5,179 bases of DNA from an uncultured Bacillota bacterium (GTDB lineage Bacteria; Bacillota; Clostridia; Christensenellales; UBA1242), in contig CALBYO010000031.1 in NCBI GenBank assembly GCA_937889705.1, forward strand, positions 1 through 5,179, written 5' to 3'. Positions 1 to 5,123 of this stretch are shown piece by piece. Positions within the stretch are counted from its first letter, which is position 1; each line of letters opens with the position of its first letter. Below the pieces are notes generated by a model. The model was not told where the DNA came from and ran no database searches. It worked only from the letters and a program-made list of their open reading frames with translations. The position numbers and the translations under genes were made by a program.

Positions 1-11
1 GGTGTTGGCAT
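1..11 (-). CDS. Start of an unidentified gene, cut by the left window edge
   Basis: Only the first codons are present, reading Met-Pro-Thr before the edge. An ATG at 9-11 (minus strand) is preceded by a good SD, AAAGGAG, with a 4-nt spacer. That SD overlaps the stop codon of the upstream gene at 21-23. This is the usual arrangement of a second gene in an operon, so the gene is probably co-transcribed with the 21-710 gene. Nothing can be said about its product. Confidence 0.5.
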
Positions 12-20
12 AGTTCTCCT

Positions 21-710
21 TTATTTTGTCATTCGTTTTGCAATTTCATATTTTGTGTCGTTTGTTGGCATAACTTCTCTGCAATATTTTTCAATTTTTG
101 ATGTAAAATCTTCAAAATCTGAATTATCAAATCGTCCAGATAATTGCCTAATTGTCAACATCATTGTGAATGCCGTTCTTTTTGTTTCAAAATTTTTAAT
201 TGAAACATCTTCAAAAATCATTTCGCCTTTAAAACCACGGCCTGAAAAAACTTTGAAAATTGTTTTTTTGCTGTCCATTTCGATTTTTGGTACAACTGTT
301 TTTAGAACATTGTCCAGGTCAATATAAAATTGAGTTGTGAACATTTGTTTAATACCGTCTGTTAAGAAAAACATATGGTCTTGAACTGTATCTCTCAAAC
401 CGATTTCATGAATAAATACTTTTTCAACGCGTTGAATATTGTTTCTTTTTGTTGAACTATCATATCTTTCTCTTTCAACCTTGAAAAATGCTTTGTTATT
501 TTCTGTTGACTTACACAAATTCAAACCGGCACTTTTTAAAAGATTATTTGGACTATCCAAATAAACTTCTTTTTGAACTGACCTGCTTTCTGGGATAAAA
601 GTATACAAATGCAAAACATCTTGCAACTGCAAAACCTTTTTCATTGTTGTTTTTGCAAAAAGTGTGTAAGTTTTAACGCCTTCTGACGACTTTTCAATAA
701 ACTTTCCCAT
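21..710 (-). CDS. Hypothetical protein, possibly a divergent CYTH-like (triphosphate tunnel) domain
   Basis: This 229-aa protein is soluble, with no signal peptide or membrane segment. I do not recognise it with confidence. Residues 49-80 read like the part of a CYTH/triphosphate-tunnel fold in which a Tyr-Leu-Asp-Ser-Pro strand is followed by Leu-x-x-Ala-Gly-Leu-x-Leu and then a basic strand (KVERER at 78-83). Residues 160-210 (a strand with a run of Glu/Asp, then 'LTIRQLSG' and a C-terminal helix with DFTSKIEKY) would fit the end of such a domain. The N-terminal ExExK metal/phosphate motif of active CYTH enzymes is not visible, so any such domain is either degenerate or misassigned. The start at 710 has an AGAGG SD 5 nt upstream and a promoter just beyond it. 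It appears to be the first gene of an operon continuing past the left edge. Confidence 0.8.
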   Translation of the reverse strand: MGKFIEKSSEGVKTYTLFAKTTMKKVLQLQDVLHLYTFIPESRSVQKEVYLDSPNNLLKSAGLNLCKSTENNKAFFKVERERYDSSTKRNNIQRVEKVFIHEIGLRDTVQDHMFFLTDGIKQMFTTQFYIDLDNVLKTVVPKIEMDSKKTIFKVFSGRGFKGEMIFEDVSIKNFETKRTAFTMMLTIRQLSGRFDNSDFEDFTSKIEKYCREVMPTNDTKYEIAKRMTK

Positions 711-726
711 TGATACCTCTAAAATT

Positions 727-755
727 ATTATATATTATCTTTCTAATTTTAACAA
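727..755 (-). promoter_or_regulatory. Promoter for the 21-710 gene
   Basis: On the minus strand, a perfect -10 TATAAT (727-732) lies 17 nt from a -35-like TTGTTA (750-755, 4 of 6 consensus). The predicted transcription start near 720 falls on the first base of the AGAGG SD (716-720), so the leader would be only about 10 nt. The region is very AT-rich, which weakens the case. Confidence 0.55.
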
Positions 756-765
756 ATAAATCAAT

Positions 766-805
766 AAAAAAGCAAAAATAAAATGCCCTAGCGAGCATTT
801 TATTT
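766..805 (-). terminator. Intrinsic terminator of the SHOCT membrane-protein gene
   Basis: The hairpin pairs 776-788 with 793-805 around a 4-nt loop (789-792). Read on the minus strand it is a continuous 13-bp stem with one G-U pair. On the plus strand that pair becomes a C-A mismatch, which favours minus-strand use. T-rich sequence (TTTTT, then TTTTTT after a short break) follows on the minus strand. It begins 6 nt after the stop codon of the gene ending at 812. Its loop region shares the octamer CCTAGCGA (plus strand) with the terminator at 2060-2090. Confidence 0.8.
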
Positions 806-811
806 ATTTTG

Positions 812-1441
812 TTATTTATTTAAAATCTTATTTTTCATTTCTTGAAATTCTTCTTCCGAAATAATGCCGTTTTGTTTCAACTCATTTAATTTCGTTAATT
901 GAGAATATACATCTTCATTAAATGATTGTTTTTGAGTTTCAACTGCTTGTGTTTGTGGCATTGAAGTATTTTGTTTTAGTTCAACTGTAACGCCGTTATT
1001 TGACATAGTCATTTCACTGCAACCTTTTGCCATCAAGCCAAATCCAACCCAGTGAAGAATCATTGCTGAAAGATAAATCAATAATGAAATAATTGCCAAT
1101 ATATCTGTAACAGCGATAACTGAATAGATGAAATAGATTACGACTACACTTTCAATAATTGAAAATGTTAAATAAGCACTTTTCTTTGCGTAATAAATTT
1201 CAGGACTTGCGTTTGCATATTTTATTGATAAAATACCAAAAGTTAAATATCCAGCGCCGAGCAACAACCCTACAAGTCCAGCAATAAAGACGATTTCACC
1301 TGCTGTGATAAGCGCTGCATCACCAGAATTCATAAACGCTGATCCAACAATCAAATAATAGATTCCTGCAATTATTAAAAATGATGCTAAAATTATATCA
1401 ATAATTCCAGCTGCTAAATTACAACCTCTTCCTTTTTTCAT
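812..1441 (-). CDS. Four-TM membrane protein with C-terminal SHOCT domain
   Basis: This 209-aa protein has about four hydrophobic segments (approximately residues 11-36, 44-73, 88-110 and 113-137). A polar linker rich in Gln, Thr and Ser follows (about 142-178). It ends in a SHOCT domain (179-209): a Leu-x-x-Leu-x-x-Leu-Lys helix, the turn Asn-Gly-Ile-Ile, then Glu-Glu-Glu-Phe and a final Lys-rich helix. SHOCT is a short domain at the ends of many membrane proteins and is thought to mediate oligomerisation; no enzymatic role is implied. An in-frame ATG lies 12 nt upstream at 1453, but the SD GGAGGG (1446-1451) lies inside those extra codons, 4 nt before the ATG at 1441, and the predicted transcription start is near 1453. 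The shorter start is therefore preferred. The gene is monocistronic, with its own promoter and terminator. Confidence 0.85.
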   Translation of the reverse strand: MKKGRGCNLAAGIIDIILASFLIIAGIYYLIVGSAFMNSGDAALITAGEIVFIAGLVGLLLGAGYLTFGILSIKYANASPEIYYAKKSAYLTFSIIESVVVIYFIYSVIAVTDILAIISLLIYLSAMILHWVGFGLMAKGCSEMTMSNNGVTVELKQNTSMPQTQAVETQKQSFNEDVYSQLTKLNELKQNGIISEEEFQEMKNKILNK

Positions 1442-1459
1442 TTTTCCCTCCATAAATTT

Positions 1460-1487
1460 ATTATACTATACATATTTTATTCGTCAA
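1460..1487 (-). promoter_or_regulatory. Sigma-A-type promoter for the SHOCT membrane-protein gene
   Basis: On the minus strand, -35 TTGACG (1482-1487, 5 of 6) and a perfect -10 TATAAT (1460-1465) are separated by 16 nt. The -35 lies inside the last codons of the phosphatase gene, and the -10 lies in the 35-nt gap between the two genes. Transcription would start near 1453, so the SD at 1446-1451 is almost at the 5' end of the message. Confidence 0.75.
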
Positions 1488-2016
1488 AGCGAAATTCAAC
1501 AACTTCCGCATTTTTGATTTTCTTCGCAAACACATTGCCGTCAGTTGGAAAACCATTAAAATAACAATTAAAAATTTTCCCAACGCTTGAATGTGAAACA
1601 ACTAAAACATTTTTATTTCCGTATTGATGTTTAATAAAATCAATAAATTCAAATACGCGTTTTGCCATATCAATGATAGGTTCGTTGTCAATTCCATTTT
1701 CCAAAACATTAATATTCCAATTAAGTTCTCCGTGCATATCACAATATCTTACGCCTTCAAACTTACCGTAATCTCTTGCCAAAATTCTATTATCATAATT
1801 GATTGGCAAACCGATATTTTTATTAACAATTTCGCATGTGTGCATAGTTCGCTTTAATGGCGAACAATATATTGCATCAATTTTTACATTTTTTAACGCT
1901 TCGGCAGCAATCAATGCTTGTTTTAAACCATTTTCAGAAAGTTCAACTTCCGTTCTGCCTGTTATGATTTCACTTGCATTGCTTGTTGTTTCTCCATGTC
2001 TTACAAAATATATCAT
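1477..2016 (-). CDS. Histidine phosphatase family protein (phosphoglycerate mutase-like)
   Basis: This 179-aa protein has the family hallmarks: the N-terminal RHGET motif with the nucleophile His7 flanked by Arg6, Asn13, the SPLKRT segment with phosphate-binding Arg56, the YGKFEG segment (83-88), and VVSHSS with the second catalytic His142. These support phosphomonoester hydrolysis or phosphotransfer through a phosphohistidine in the cytoplasm. The substrate cannot be read from sequence; small metabolite phosphatases and alpha-ribazole phosphatase-like members look similar. One oddity stands out. In typical members a Glu acting as proton donor sits four residues before the Gly of this segment, but here that position is Ala80 (ILARDYG). 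The ATG at 2016 is the only reasonable start: it keeps RHGET, and TGA and TAA lie in frame five and four codons upstream. No SD is visible before it. The gene sits just after the rplL terminator. Confidence 0.9.
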   Translation of the reverse strand: MIYFVRHGETTSNASEIITGRTEVELSENGLKQALIAAEALKNVKIDAIYCSPLKRTMHTCEIVNKNIGLPINYDNRILARDYGKFEGVRYCDMHGELNWNINVLENGIDNEPIIDMAKRVFEFIDFIKHQYGNKNVLVVSHSSVGKIFNCYFNGFPTDGNVFAKKIKNAEVVEFRFDE

Positions 2017-2027
2017 GTCTATATGTT

Positions 2028-2033
2028 ATCATA
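2028..2033 (-). promoter_or_regulatory. Possible -10 element for the phosphatase gene
   Basis: TATGAT (5 of 6 matches to TATAAT) on the minus strand lies 11 nt upstream of the ATG. No convincing -35 is found 16-18 nt further upstream, where the T-run of the preceding terminator sits. Use of this site would put the transcription start about 4-5 nt before the start codon, making the mRNA nearly leaderless. This is weak evidence. Confidence 0.25.
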
Positions 2034-2059
2034 CTTTTTTCAAAAATACAATAGACATA

Positions 2060-2090
2060 AAAAAACTCTTTCCTAGCGAAAGAGTTTTTT
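2060..2090 (-). terminator. Intrinsic terminator of the rplJL operon
   Basis: A perfect 13-bp inverted repeat (2060-2072 with 2078-2090) surrounds a 5-nt loop. Its core is CTCTTTC/GAAAGAG, flanked by A-runs and T-runs. On the minus strand the right arm ends in T's, with seven in a row at 2059-2065, about 30 nt beyond the rplL stop. The A/T arms would also allow plus-strand termination, but no plus-strand gene reads into it. The octamer CCTAGCGA at 2072-2079 also occurs in the terminator at 766-805. Confidence 0.9.
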
Positions 2091-2120
2091 CTCACACAAA
2101 TTTACTTTTTTAAATTTTAA

Positions 2121-2495
2121 TTATTTTAATTCTACAGTTGCGCCTGCTTCTTTTAATTTTGCTTCAAATTCTTTTGCTTCAGCAGCTGGAACATTTTCTT
2201 TAATTGTAGAAGGAGCATTGTCAACCAAAGCTTTTGCTTCTGAAAGTCCAAGTCCTGTGATTTCTCTAACTGCTTTAATAACTGCAATTTTGTTTGCACC
2301 TGTTTCTTTAAGTGCAACAGTGAATTCTGTTTTTTCTTCAGCAGCTGGAGCAGCAGCACCAGCAGCAGCGCCACCAGCAACAACTGTTGCAGCAGCTGAA
2401 ACGCCGAATTCTTCTTCTAATTTTTTAACTAAGTCGTTAAGTTCAACAACTGTTAATGTTTTGATTTCTTCAATGAATTTATCTAAATCTGCCAT
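2121..2495 (-). CDS. rplL: 50S ribosomal protein L7/L12
   Basis: This 124-aa protein is the flexible stalk protein of the large subunit. It is present as dimers bound to L10 and recruits and stimulates translation GTPases such as EF-Tu and EF-G. Three parts are visible: an N-terminal dimerisation and L10-binding helical domain (1-33), an Ala/Gly-rich hinge (34-52), and the globular C-terminal domain (about 56-124). The last contains the highly conserved KIAVIKAVREITGLGLSEAK segment (69-88), the factor-binding surface. The length is normal for the family. An in-frame TTG at 2510 could extend the protein by five residues, but the GGAGG SD (2504-2508) lies inside that extension and is spaced 8 nt from the ATG at 2495, so the ATG is chosen. 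It follows rplJ after a 26-nt gap and shares its promoter and attenuator. Confidence 0.98.
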   Translation of the reverse strand: MADLDKFIEEIKTLTVVELNDLVKKLEEEFGVSAAATVVAGGAAAGAAAPAAEEKTEFTVALKETGANKIAVIKAVREITGLGLSEAKALVDNAPSTIKENVPAAEAKEFEAKLKEAGATVELK

Positions 2496-2521
2496 TTTAT
2501 TTTCCTCCAAGATTTATTTAA

Positions 2522-3010
2522 TTAGTTGTTCTTTTCTGCGATTGCATTAAGCGCAATAGCCAAGCCGCGAACTGGGCTTTGTAATAAAAATAGTAATTTT
2601 GCAAGAAGCACTTCTTTTGATGGAATGTTTGCAAGCTTTTCAACCATTGCTACATCGATAATTTGACCATTCAAAACGCCACCTTTAATTTGCATTTTTT
2701 GTGTGTTTTTGATTGTGTCTACAATGATTTTATTTGGAGCAACTTCGTCTTCAAATCCGAATGCAACTGCGCTTGTGCCTTCCAAAACACCCTCTAAGCC
2801 TGTGATACCACATTCTTCAAGAGCACGAAGAAGAAGACGGTTTTTATAAACCTTGTAATCTGCGCCTGCATCTCTAAATGCTGCACGCATTTTTGTGTCT
2901 TCTTCAACTGTAAGACCGCGATAGTCCACAAAAGTAAGTGATTTTGCGCGTTGAATTTTGCTTTTAATTTCTTCAACTAAAAGTTTTTTAGCTTCTAAAC
3001 TAGCACTCAC
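2522..3010 (-). CDS. rplJ: 50S ribosomal protein L10
   Basis: This 162-aa protein forms the base of the ribosomal stalk. Its N-terminal domain binds 23S rRNA with L11, and its C-terminal helix carries L7/L12 dimers. Visible family features are FVDYRGLTV (27-35), YKVYKNRLL (52-60), EGTSAVAFG (77-85), the IPSKEVLLAKLL segment (129-140), and the C-terminal amphipathic helix after Pro146 (RGLAIALNAIAEK). The GTG at 3010 is chosen as the start. It has the SD AAAAGGAG (3021-3028) 10 nt upstream and gives a protein starting like other L10s (Ser-x-x-x-Glu-Ala-Lys-Lys). The frame stays open to 3094, but that extension would be encoded by the attenuator of the L10 leader and is unlike any L10 N-terminus. 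Expression is probably repressed by L10 itself through the leader. Confidence 0.97.
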   Translation of the reverse strand: MSASLEAKKLLVEEIKSKIQRAKSLTFVDYRGLTVEEDTKMRAAFRDAGADYKVYKNRLLLRALEECGITGLEGVLEGTSAVAFGFEDEVAPNKIIVDTIKNTQKMQIKGGVLNGQIIDVAMVEKLANIPSKEVLLAKLLFLLQSPVRGLAIALNAIAEKNN

Positions 3011-3046
3011 TTTTTTACATCTCCTTTTAATAAATTTGTGCGAAAC

Positions 3047-3086
3047 AAAAAAATAACTCTCAAAGCCCGAACCAAGACTTTGAGAG
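3047..3086 (-). terminator. Attenuator (intrinsic terminator) in the rplJ leader
   Basis: On the minus strand, CTCTCAAAGTC (3076-3086) pairs with GGCTTTGAGAG (3057-3067) around an 8-nt loop. The 11-bp stem contains one G-U pair. TTA and a run of seven T's (3047-3053) follow. It lies between the L10-binding part of the leader and the rplJ SD, where a conditional terminator would control the operon. Confidence 0.88.
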
Positions 3087-3103
3087 ATAAACATCTTTCA
3101 AAA
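3078..3103 (-). promoter_or_regulatory. Predicted antiterminator hairpin in the rplJ leader
   Basis: On the minus strand, 3093-3102 (TTTGAAAGAT) pairs with 3079-3088 (ATCTCTCAAA) around a GTTT loop, with one A-C mismatch. A further T-G wobble can form at 3103/3078. The right arm takes up most of the left arm of the attenuator (3076-3086), so the two hairpins cannot coexist. Its formation would allow read-through into rplJL. The fold is drawn by hand without energy calculation. Confidence 0.65.
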
Positions 3104-3186
3104 ACTATCACCTCGGCAAGCACAATACTTTGTTTACGGTTAAACCACTTGCTGTCTTCGGACTTTTATTATTTAATTGCTGAGTT

Positions 3187-3215
3187 AATATAGCACATCA
3201 AAAGGTAATTGTCAA
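3187..3215 (-). promoter_or_regulatory. Strong promoter of the rplJL operon
   Basis: On the minus strand, a perfect -35 TTGACA (3210-3215) and -10 TATATT (3187-3192, 5 of 6) are separated by an ideal 17 nt. The -10 is preceded by TGC, an extended -10 motif. Transcription would start near 3180, about 170 nt before the rplJ start codon, which makes room for the L10 leader. Confidence 0.9.
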
Positions 3216-3237
3216 CAATTTTTTTATAAATTATATA

Positions 3238-3266
3238 TTGATTTTTTATATTTTATTTAGTATAAT
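3238..3266 (+). promoter_or_regulatory. Promoter of the coiled-coil gene/sepF/lspA operon
   Basis: On the plus strand, -35 TTGATT (3238-3243, 4 of 6) and a perfect -10 TATAAT (3261-3266) are 17 nt apart. The transcription start would be near 3273, at the edge of the SD (AGAGG, 3274-3278), for a leader of about 11 nt. Its -35 lies 22 bp from the -35 of the divergent rplJL promoter, so the two could influence each other. Confidence 0.7.
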
Positions 3267-3283
3267 CTTTATAAGAGGTAAAT

Positions 3284-4168
3284 ATGGGACTTTATGACAA
3301 TAAAAACCAATTAAATAGAGAAGCGGCTCAAATCGCGTTAGAAGTAAGCCGTGCAACAGAAAAAGACATTATCGAACTTTTGAACTCTTTTGTTCCAACT
3401 TTTAAATCAATGCAAAAGAAATACTATACTTTCGCTTATGGCAAAATTAAGGAACAAAAAACAAAAATAAACGAACTCACAAAGTCCTTACAAGCAGCAA
3501 AAGCAAAGGCTATTAAAGCACAAATTTCTCTTGACGCATATAAGGAATATGTCCTTTACCATTCTTCCATTGAACATAAAATTGACAGTTTCCAAAGAGA
3601 AATTAGCCAAGAAGAAATCAAACAATCAACAACTGGCATTGTTAAAAAACAAGATTTAGTGTTAGATAATAGGTTTTGCCTCAGAGATTACAACTATCTT
3701 GAATACGCAAAAGCAAAACTTTCTAGTTATCCAACTCCATACACATCAGTGGAAAAAGCAAATCGTTTTATCGAGTCATATCAAAAGAAATTGTCTGGGC
3801 TTGTGGATAGCATGATTTCAATTAGAAGAGATATTGACCGCAGACTTGAACAAATTGACGAATACAAATTGCAAACAAAAAACGAAATAGAAGAATTTAA
3901 TGAATTTACAAAACAATATCAAGATTTTGAAAAAGAAATATTTAAAGATTGCAGATACAGGGTCGAACAATATGTAAAAAAGAGCCCAGATAGCGAAATT
4001 AAAAAACAAATTTTGAAATCATTAAATCGTTCAAAATATGAAGCAATGAGCAAAGACCCAAAAGAATACAATCTTGTAACTTCAAAAACATTATTCAATT
4101 TAGTTGCTGATGTGGCAAACGATTTGGTAAAATTAAACGAACAAACAAACGATAAAGGAATGGAGTAA
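3284..4168 (+). CDS. Uncharacterised coiled-coil protein in the sepF operon
   Basis: This 294-aa protein is hydrophilic, rich in Lys, Glu and Gln, and has no membrane segment or signal peptide. I do not recognise a family. Most of it should be alpha-helical. A first helical/coiled-coil block covers about 10-113, including a Lys/Ala-rich stretch at 54-80. A less regular middle covers 114-153, with one Cys at 132 and a Pro-Thr-Pro turn at 150-152. A second long charged coiled coil covers about 154-232. A short C-terminal region follows, with a mixed helix at 264-286 (TSKTLFNLVADVANDLVKL). It lacks the N-terminal motif expected of DivIVA. The start has an AGAGG SD 5 nt upstream and a promoter just before it. 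The stop overlaps the sepF ATG by one base (TAATG), implying translational coupling and suggesting, as inference only, a role in division or envelope organisation. Confidence 0.88.
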   Translation: MGLYDNKNQLNREAAQIALEVSRATEKDIIELLNSFVPTFKSMQKKYYTFAYGKIKEQKTKINELTKSLQAAKAKAIKAQISLDAYKEYVLYHSSIEHKIDSFQREISQEEIKQSTTGIVKKQDLVLDNRFCLRDYNYLEYAKAKLSSYPTPYTSVEKANRFIESYQKKLSGLVDSMISIRRDIDRRLEQIDEYKLQTKNEIEEFNEFTKQYQDFEKEIFKDCRYRVEQYVKKSPDSEIKKQILKSLNRSKYEAMSKDPKEYNLVTSKTLFNLVADVANDLVKLNEQTNDKGME

Positions 4169-4569
4169 TGGGATTTTTTGATAAAATTTTAAGCGCTATC
4201 GGTTTTGAAAGCGACGATGACGAACCAAAGCCAAGCAAAGAAAAGAAAAACAAAAAAGAACAAATAACAAGCGCAAAATTTGACTTGTCTAAAAGTCAAG
4301 AACCAGAAAGTAAAGAACTTTCGCGTTTTGGAAACACAAAGCAAGAAAAAACGGAAGAAGAACTTGAAGTATTCTCACCTGAAACACAAACCGACATAGA
4401 AAACATTTTAACAAAAGTTAAAAATGGAGATAATGCTTTAATAAATCTTGCCGCATTTTCAGACGAAGACAGAATAAGAGCACTCGACTTTATTTCAGGT
4501 GCATTGTTCATTATGGAAAAGAATATAAAAAGAATTGAAGGAACATTGTTTTTAATTTCAAACAATTAA
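4168..4569 (+). CDS. sepF: Cell division protein SepF
   Basis: This 133-aa protein belongs to the SepF family, which binds the C-terminal tail of FtsZ, polymerises into rings or arcs, and anchors the Z-ring to the membrane. The parts are in the expected order. An N-terminal amphipathic membrane-targeting helix (MGFFDKILSAIGF, 1-13) is followed by an acidic then Lys-rich disordered linker (14-65) and the conserved core (66-131). The core has VFSPETQTDIENI, the NLAAFSDEDRIRALDFISGA segment (93-112) with the conserved Gly111 after Phe-Ile-Ser, and the last strand GTLFLIS. The protein ends almost directly after that strand, a little short of the roughly 150 aa common in the family. The SD (GGAATGGAG) lies inside the end of the upstream gene, and the two genes overlap by one base. 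lspA follows after 10 nt. Confidence 0.93.
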   Translation: MGFFDKILSAIGFESDDDEPKPSKEKKNKKEQITSAKFDLSKSQEPESKELSRFGNTKQEKTEEELEVFSPETQTDIENILTKVKNGDNALINLAAFSDEDRIRALDFISGALFIMEKNIKRIEGTLFLISNN

Positions 4570-4579
4570 TGGAGCAAAT

Positions 4580-5116
4580 TTGAAACTTGATAAGAGAACA
4601 AAAATTTTAATATGTTTAAATGTTGCGATTATTGCCGTTGTGCTAATCGCAGATTTAATTTCTAAGCATTTTACAACTGGGTACGACACAGCAAAGTCAA
4701 TAATTCCATCTATCATCAATTTTAAAAGCAGCCAAAACACTGGCGCGGCTTGGAGCATTTTTTCAGGCAGCACAATCGCTTTAATTATTATCACTTTTGT
4801 TGCAATCGCACTTATCACCTTTTACGCAATCTGGTCAAAAAACAAATCATATCTTTTTAACATTTCAATTTCACTTATTTTAAGTGGCGCAATAGGCAAC
4901 TTGATTGATAGACTTATTTTTGGTTATGTCAGAGATTTCATTCAGTTTGATTTTTGGAAATCTTTTCCGATTTTTAACTTGGCAGATGCCGCATTGACTA
5001 TTGGCGTTGTTTGTTTATGTATTTATTATTTAATTCAAATAATTAAAGAATATAAAAACAAAAAAAATAAAGATAAAAATGACGATAAAAATAATAAAAT
5101 AAATATTGAAAAATAA
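4580..5116 (+). CDS. lspA: Lipoprotein signal peptidase (signal peptidase II)
   Basis: This 178-aa integral membrane aspartic protease cleaves signal peptides from lipid-modified prolipoproteins after diacylglyceryl transfer. About four membrane helices are seen (roughly 8-28, 63-85, 91-112 and 134-156). Family motifs are DLISK (25-29), the NTGAAWSIF box (53-61), GAIGNLIDR with catalytic Asp110, VRDFI (117-121), and FNLADAALTIG with catalytic Asp136. The C-terminal tail (156-178) is unusually rich in Lys and Asn. The start is TTG at 4580, supported by a GGAG SD (4571-4574) with a 5-nt spacer. An ATG at 4569 in another frame reaches a stop after four codons. It is in an operon with sepF, 10 nt upstream, and with the partial gene 7 nt downstream. 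Confidence 0.96.
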   Translation: MKLDKRTKILICLNVAIIAVVLIADLISKHFTTGYDTAKSIIPSIINFKSSQNTGAAWSIFSGSTIALIIITFVAIALITFYAIWSKNKSYLFNISISLILSGAIGNLIDRLIFGYVRDFIQFDFWKSFPIFNLADAALTIGVVCLCIYYLIQIIKEYKNKKNKDKNDDKNNKINIEK

Positions 5117-5123
5117 ATAAAAA

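Larger units (their letters stand above)
3047..3180 (-). promoter_or_regulatory. Ribosomal protein L10 leader RNA (autoregulatory)
   Basis: The minus strand carries the conserved core of the L10 leader family: GTCCGAAGACAGCAAG (3148-3163) and CTTGCCGAGG (3111-3120). GCAAG (3148-3152) pairs with CTTGC (3116-3120), and the CCGAAGA and CGAGGTGA flanks resemble the L10 site in 23S rRNA. A small internal hairpin is seen, GTTTA/TAAAC with loop ACCG, within 3132-3146. In Bacillus subtilis the L10-L12 complex binds this type of leader and causes premature termination of rplJL. The downstream attenuator and the alternative antiterminator hairpin here fit the same mechanism. The 5' end is inferred from the promoter. 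Confidence 0.93.

Noticed and set aside
55..327. Plus-strand open frame of 90 codons opposite the 21-710 gene
   Set aside because: No SD or promoter, and hydrophobic only as the complement of the opposing strand. The minus-strand frame has both signals and is longer.
1442..1453. ATG at 1453 as the start of the SHOCT protein
   Set aside because: The SD for the next in-frame ATG lies inside these codons, and the predicted transcription start is at about the same position, leaving no leader for the upstream ATG.
1624..2113. Plus-strand open frames opposite the phosphatase gene
   Set aside because: They are antisense to a clear family member, and one crosses the terminator hairpin. No family resemblance or SD.
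2338..2400. GCA/GCT-type trinucleotide repeat
   Set aside because: This is the normal Ala-rich hinge of L7/L12 rather than a regulatory microsatellite.
2496..2510. Five-residue extension of L7/L12 to a TTG at 2510
   Set aside because: The extension contains the GGAGG SD that serves the ATG at 2495, and L7/L12 proteins normally begin near that ATG.
2218..2550. Plus-strand open frame of 110 codons opposite rplL
   Set aside because: It is the antisense of a conserved ribosomal gene. The Ala-codon repeats of the hinge keep it open, and no SD or promoter fits.
3011..3094. N-terminal extension of L10 to an ATG at 3094
   Set aside because: The 28 extra codons coincide with the attenuator hairpin, have no SD, and do not resemble any L10 N-terminus. 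The GTG at 3010 has a strong SD.
5040..5122. A-rich low-complexity tract as a possible phase-variation site
   Set aside because: It encodes the Lys/Asn-rich tail of LspA in an AT-rich genome. The A-runs are short and interrupted.
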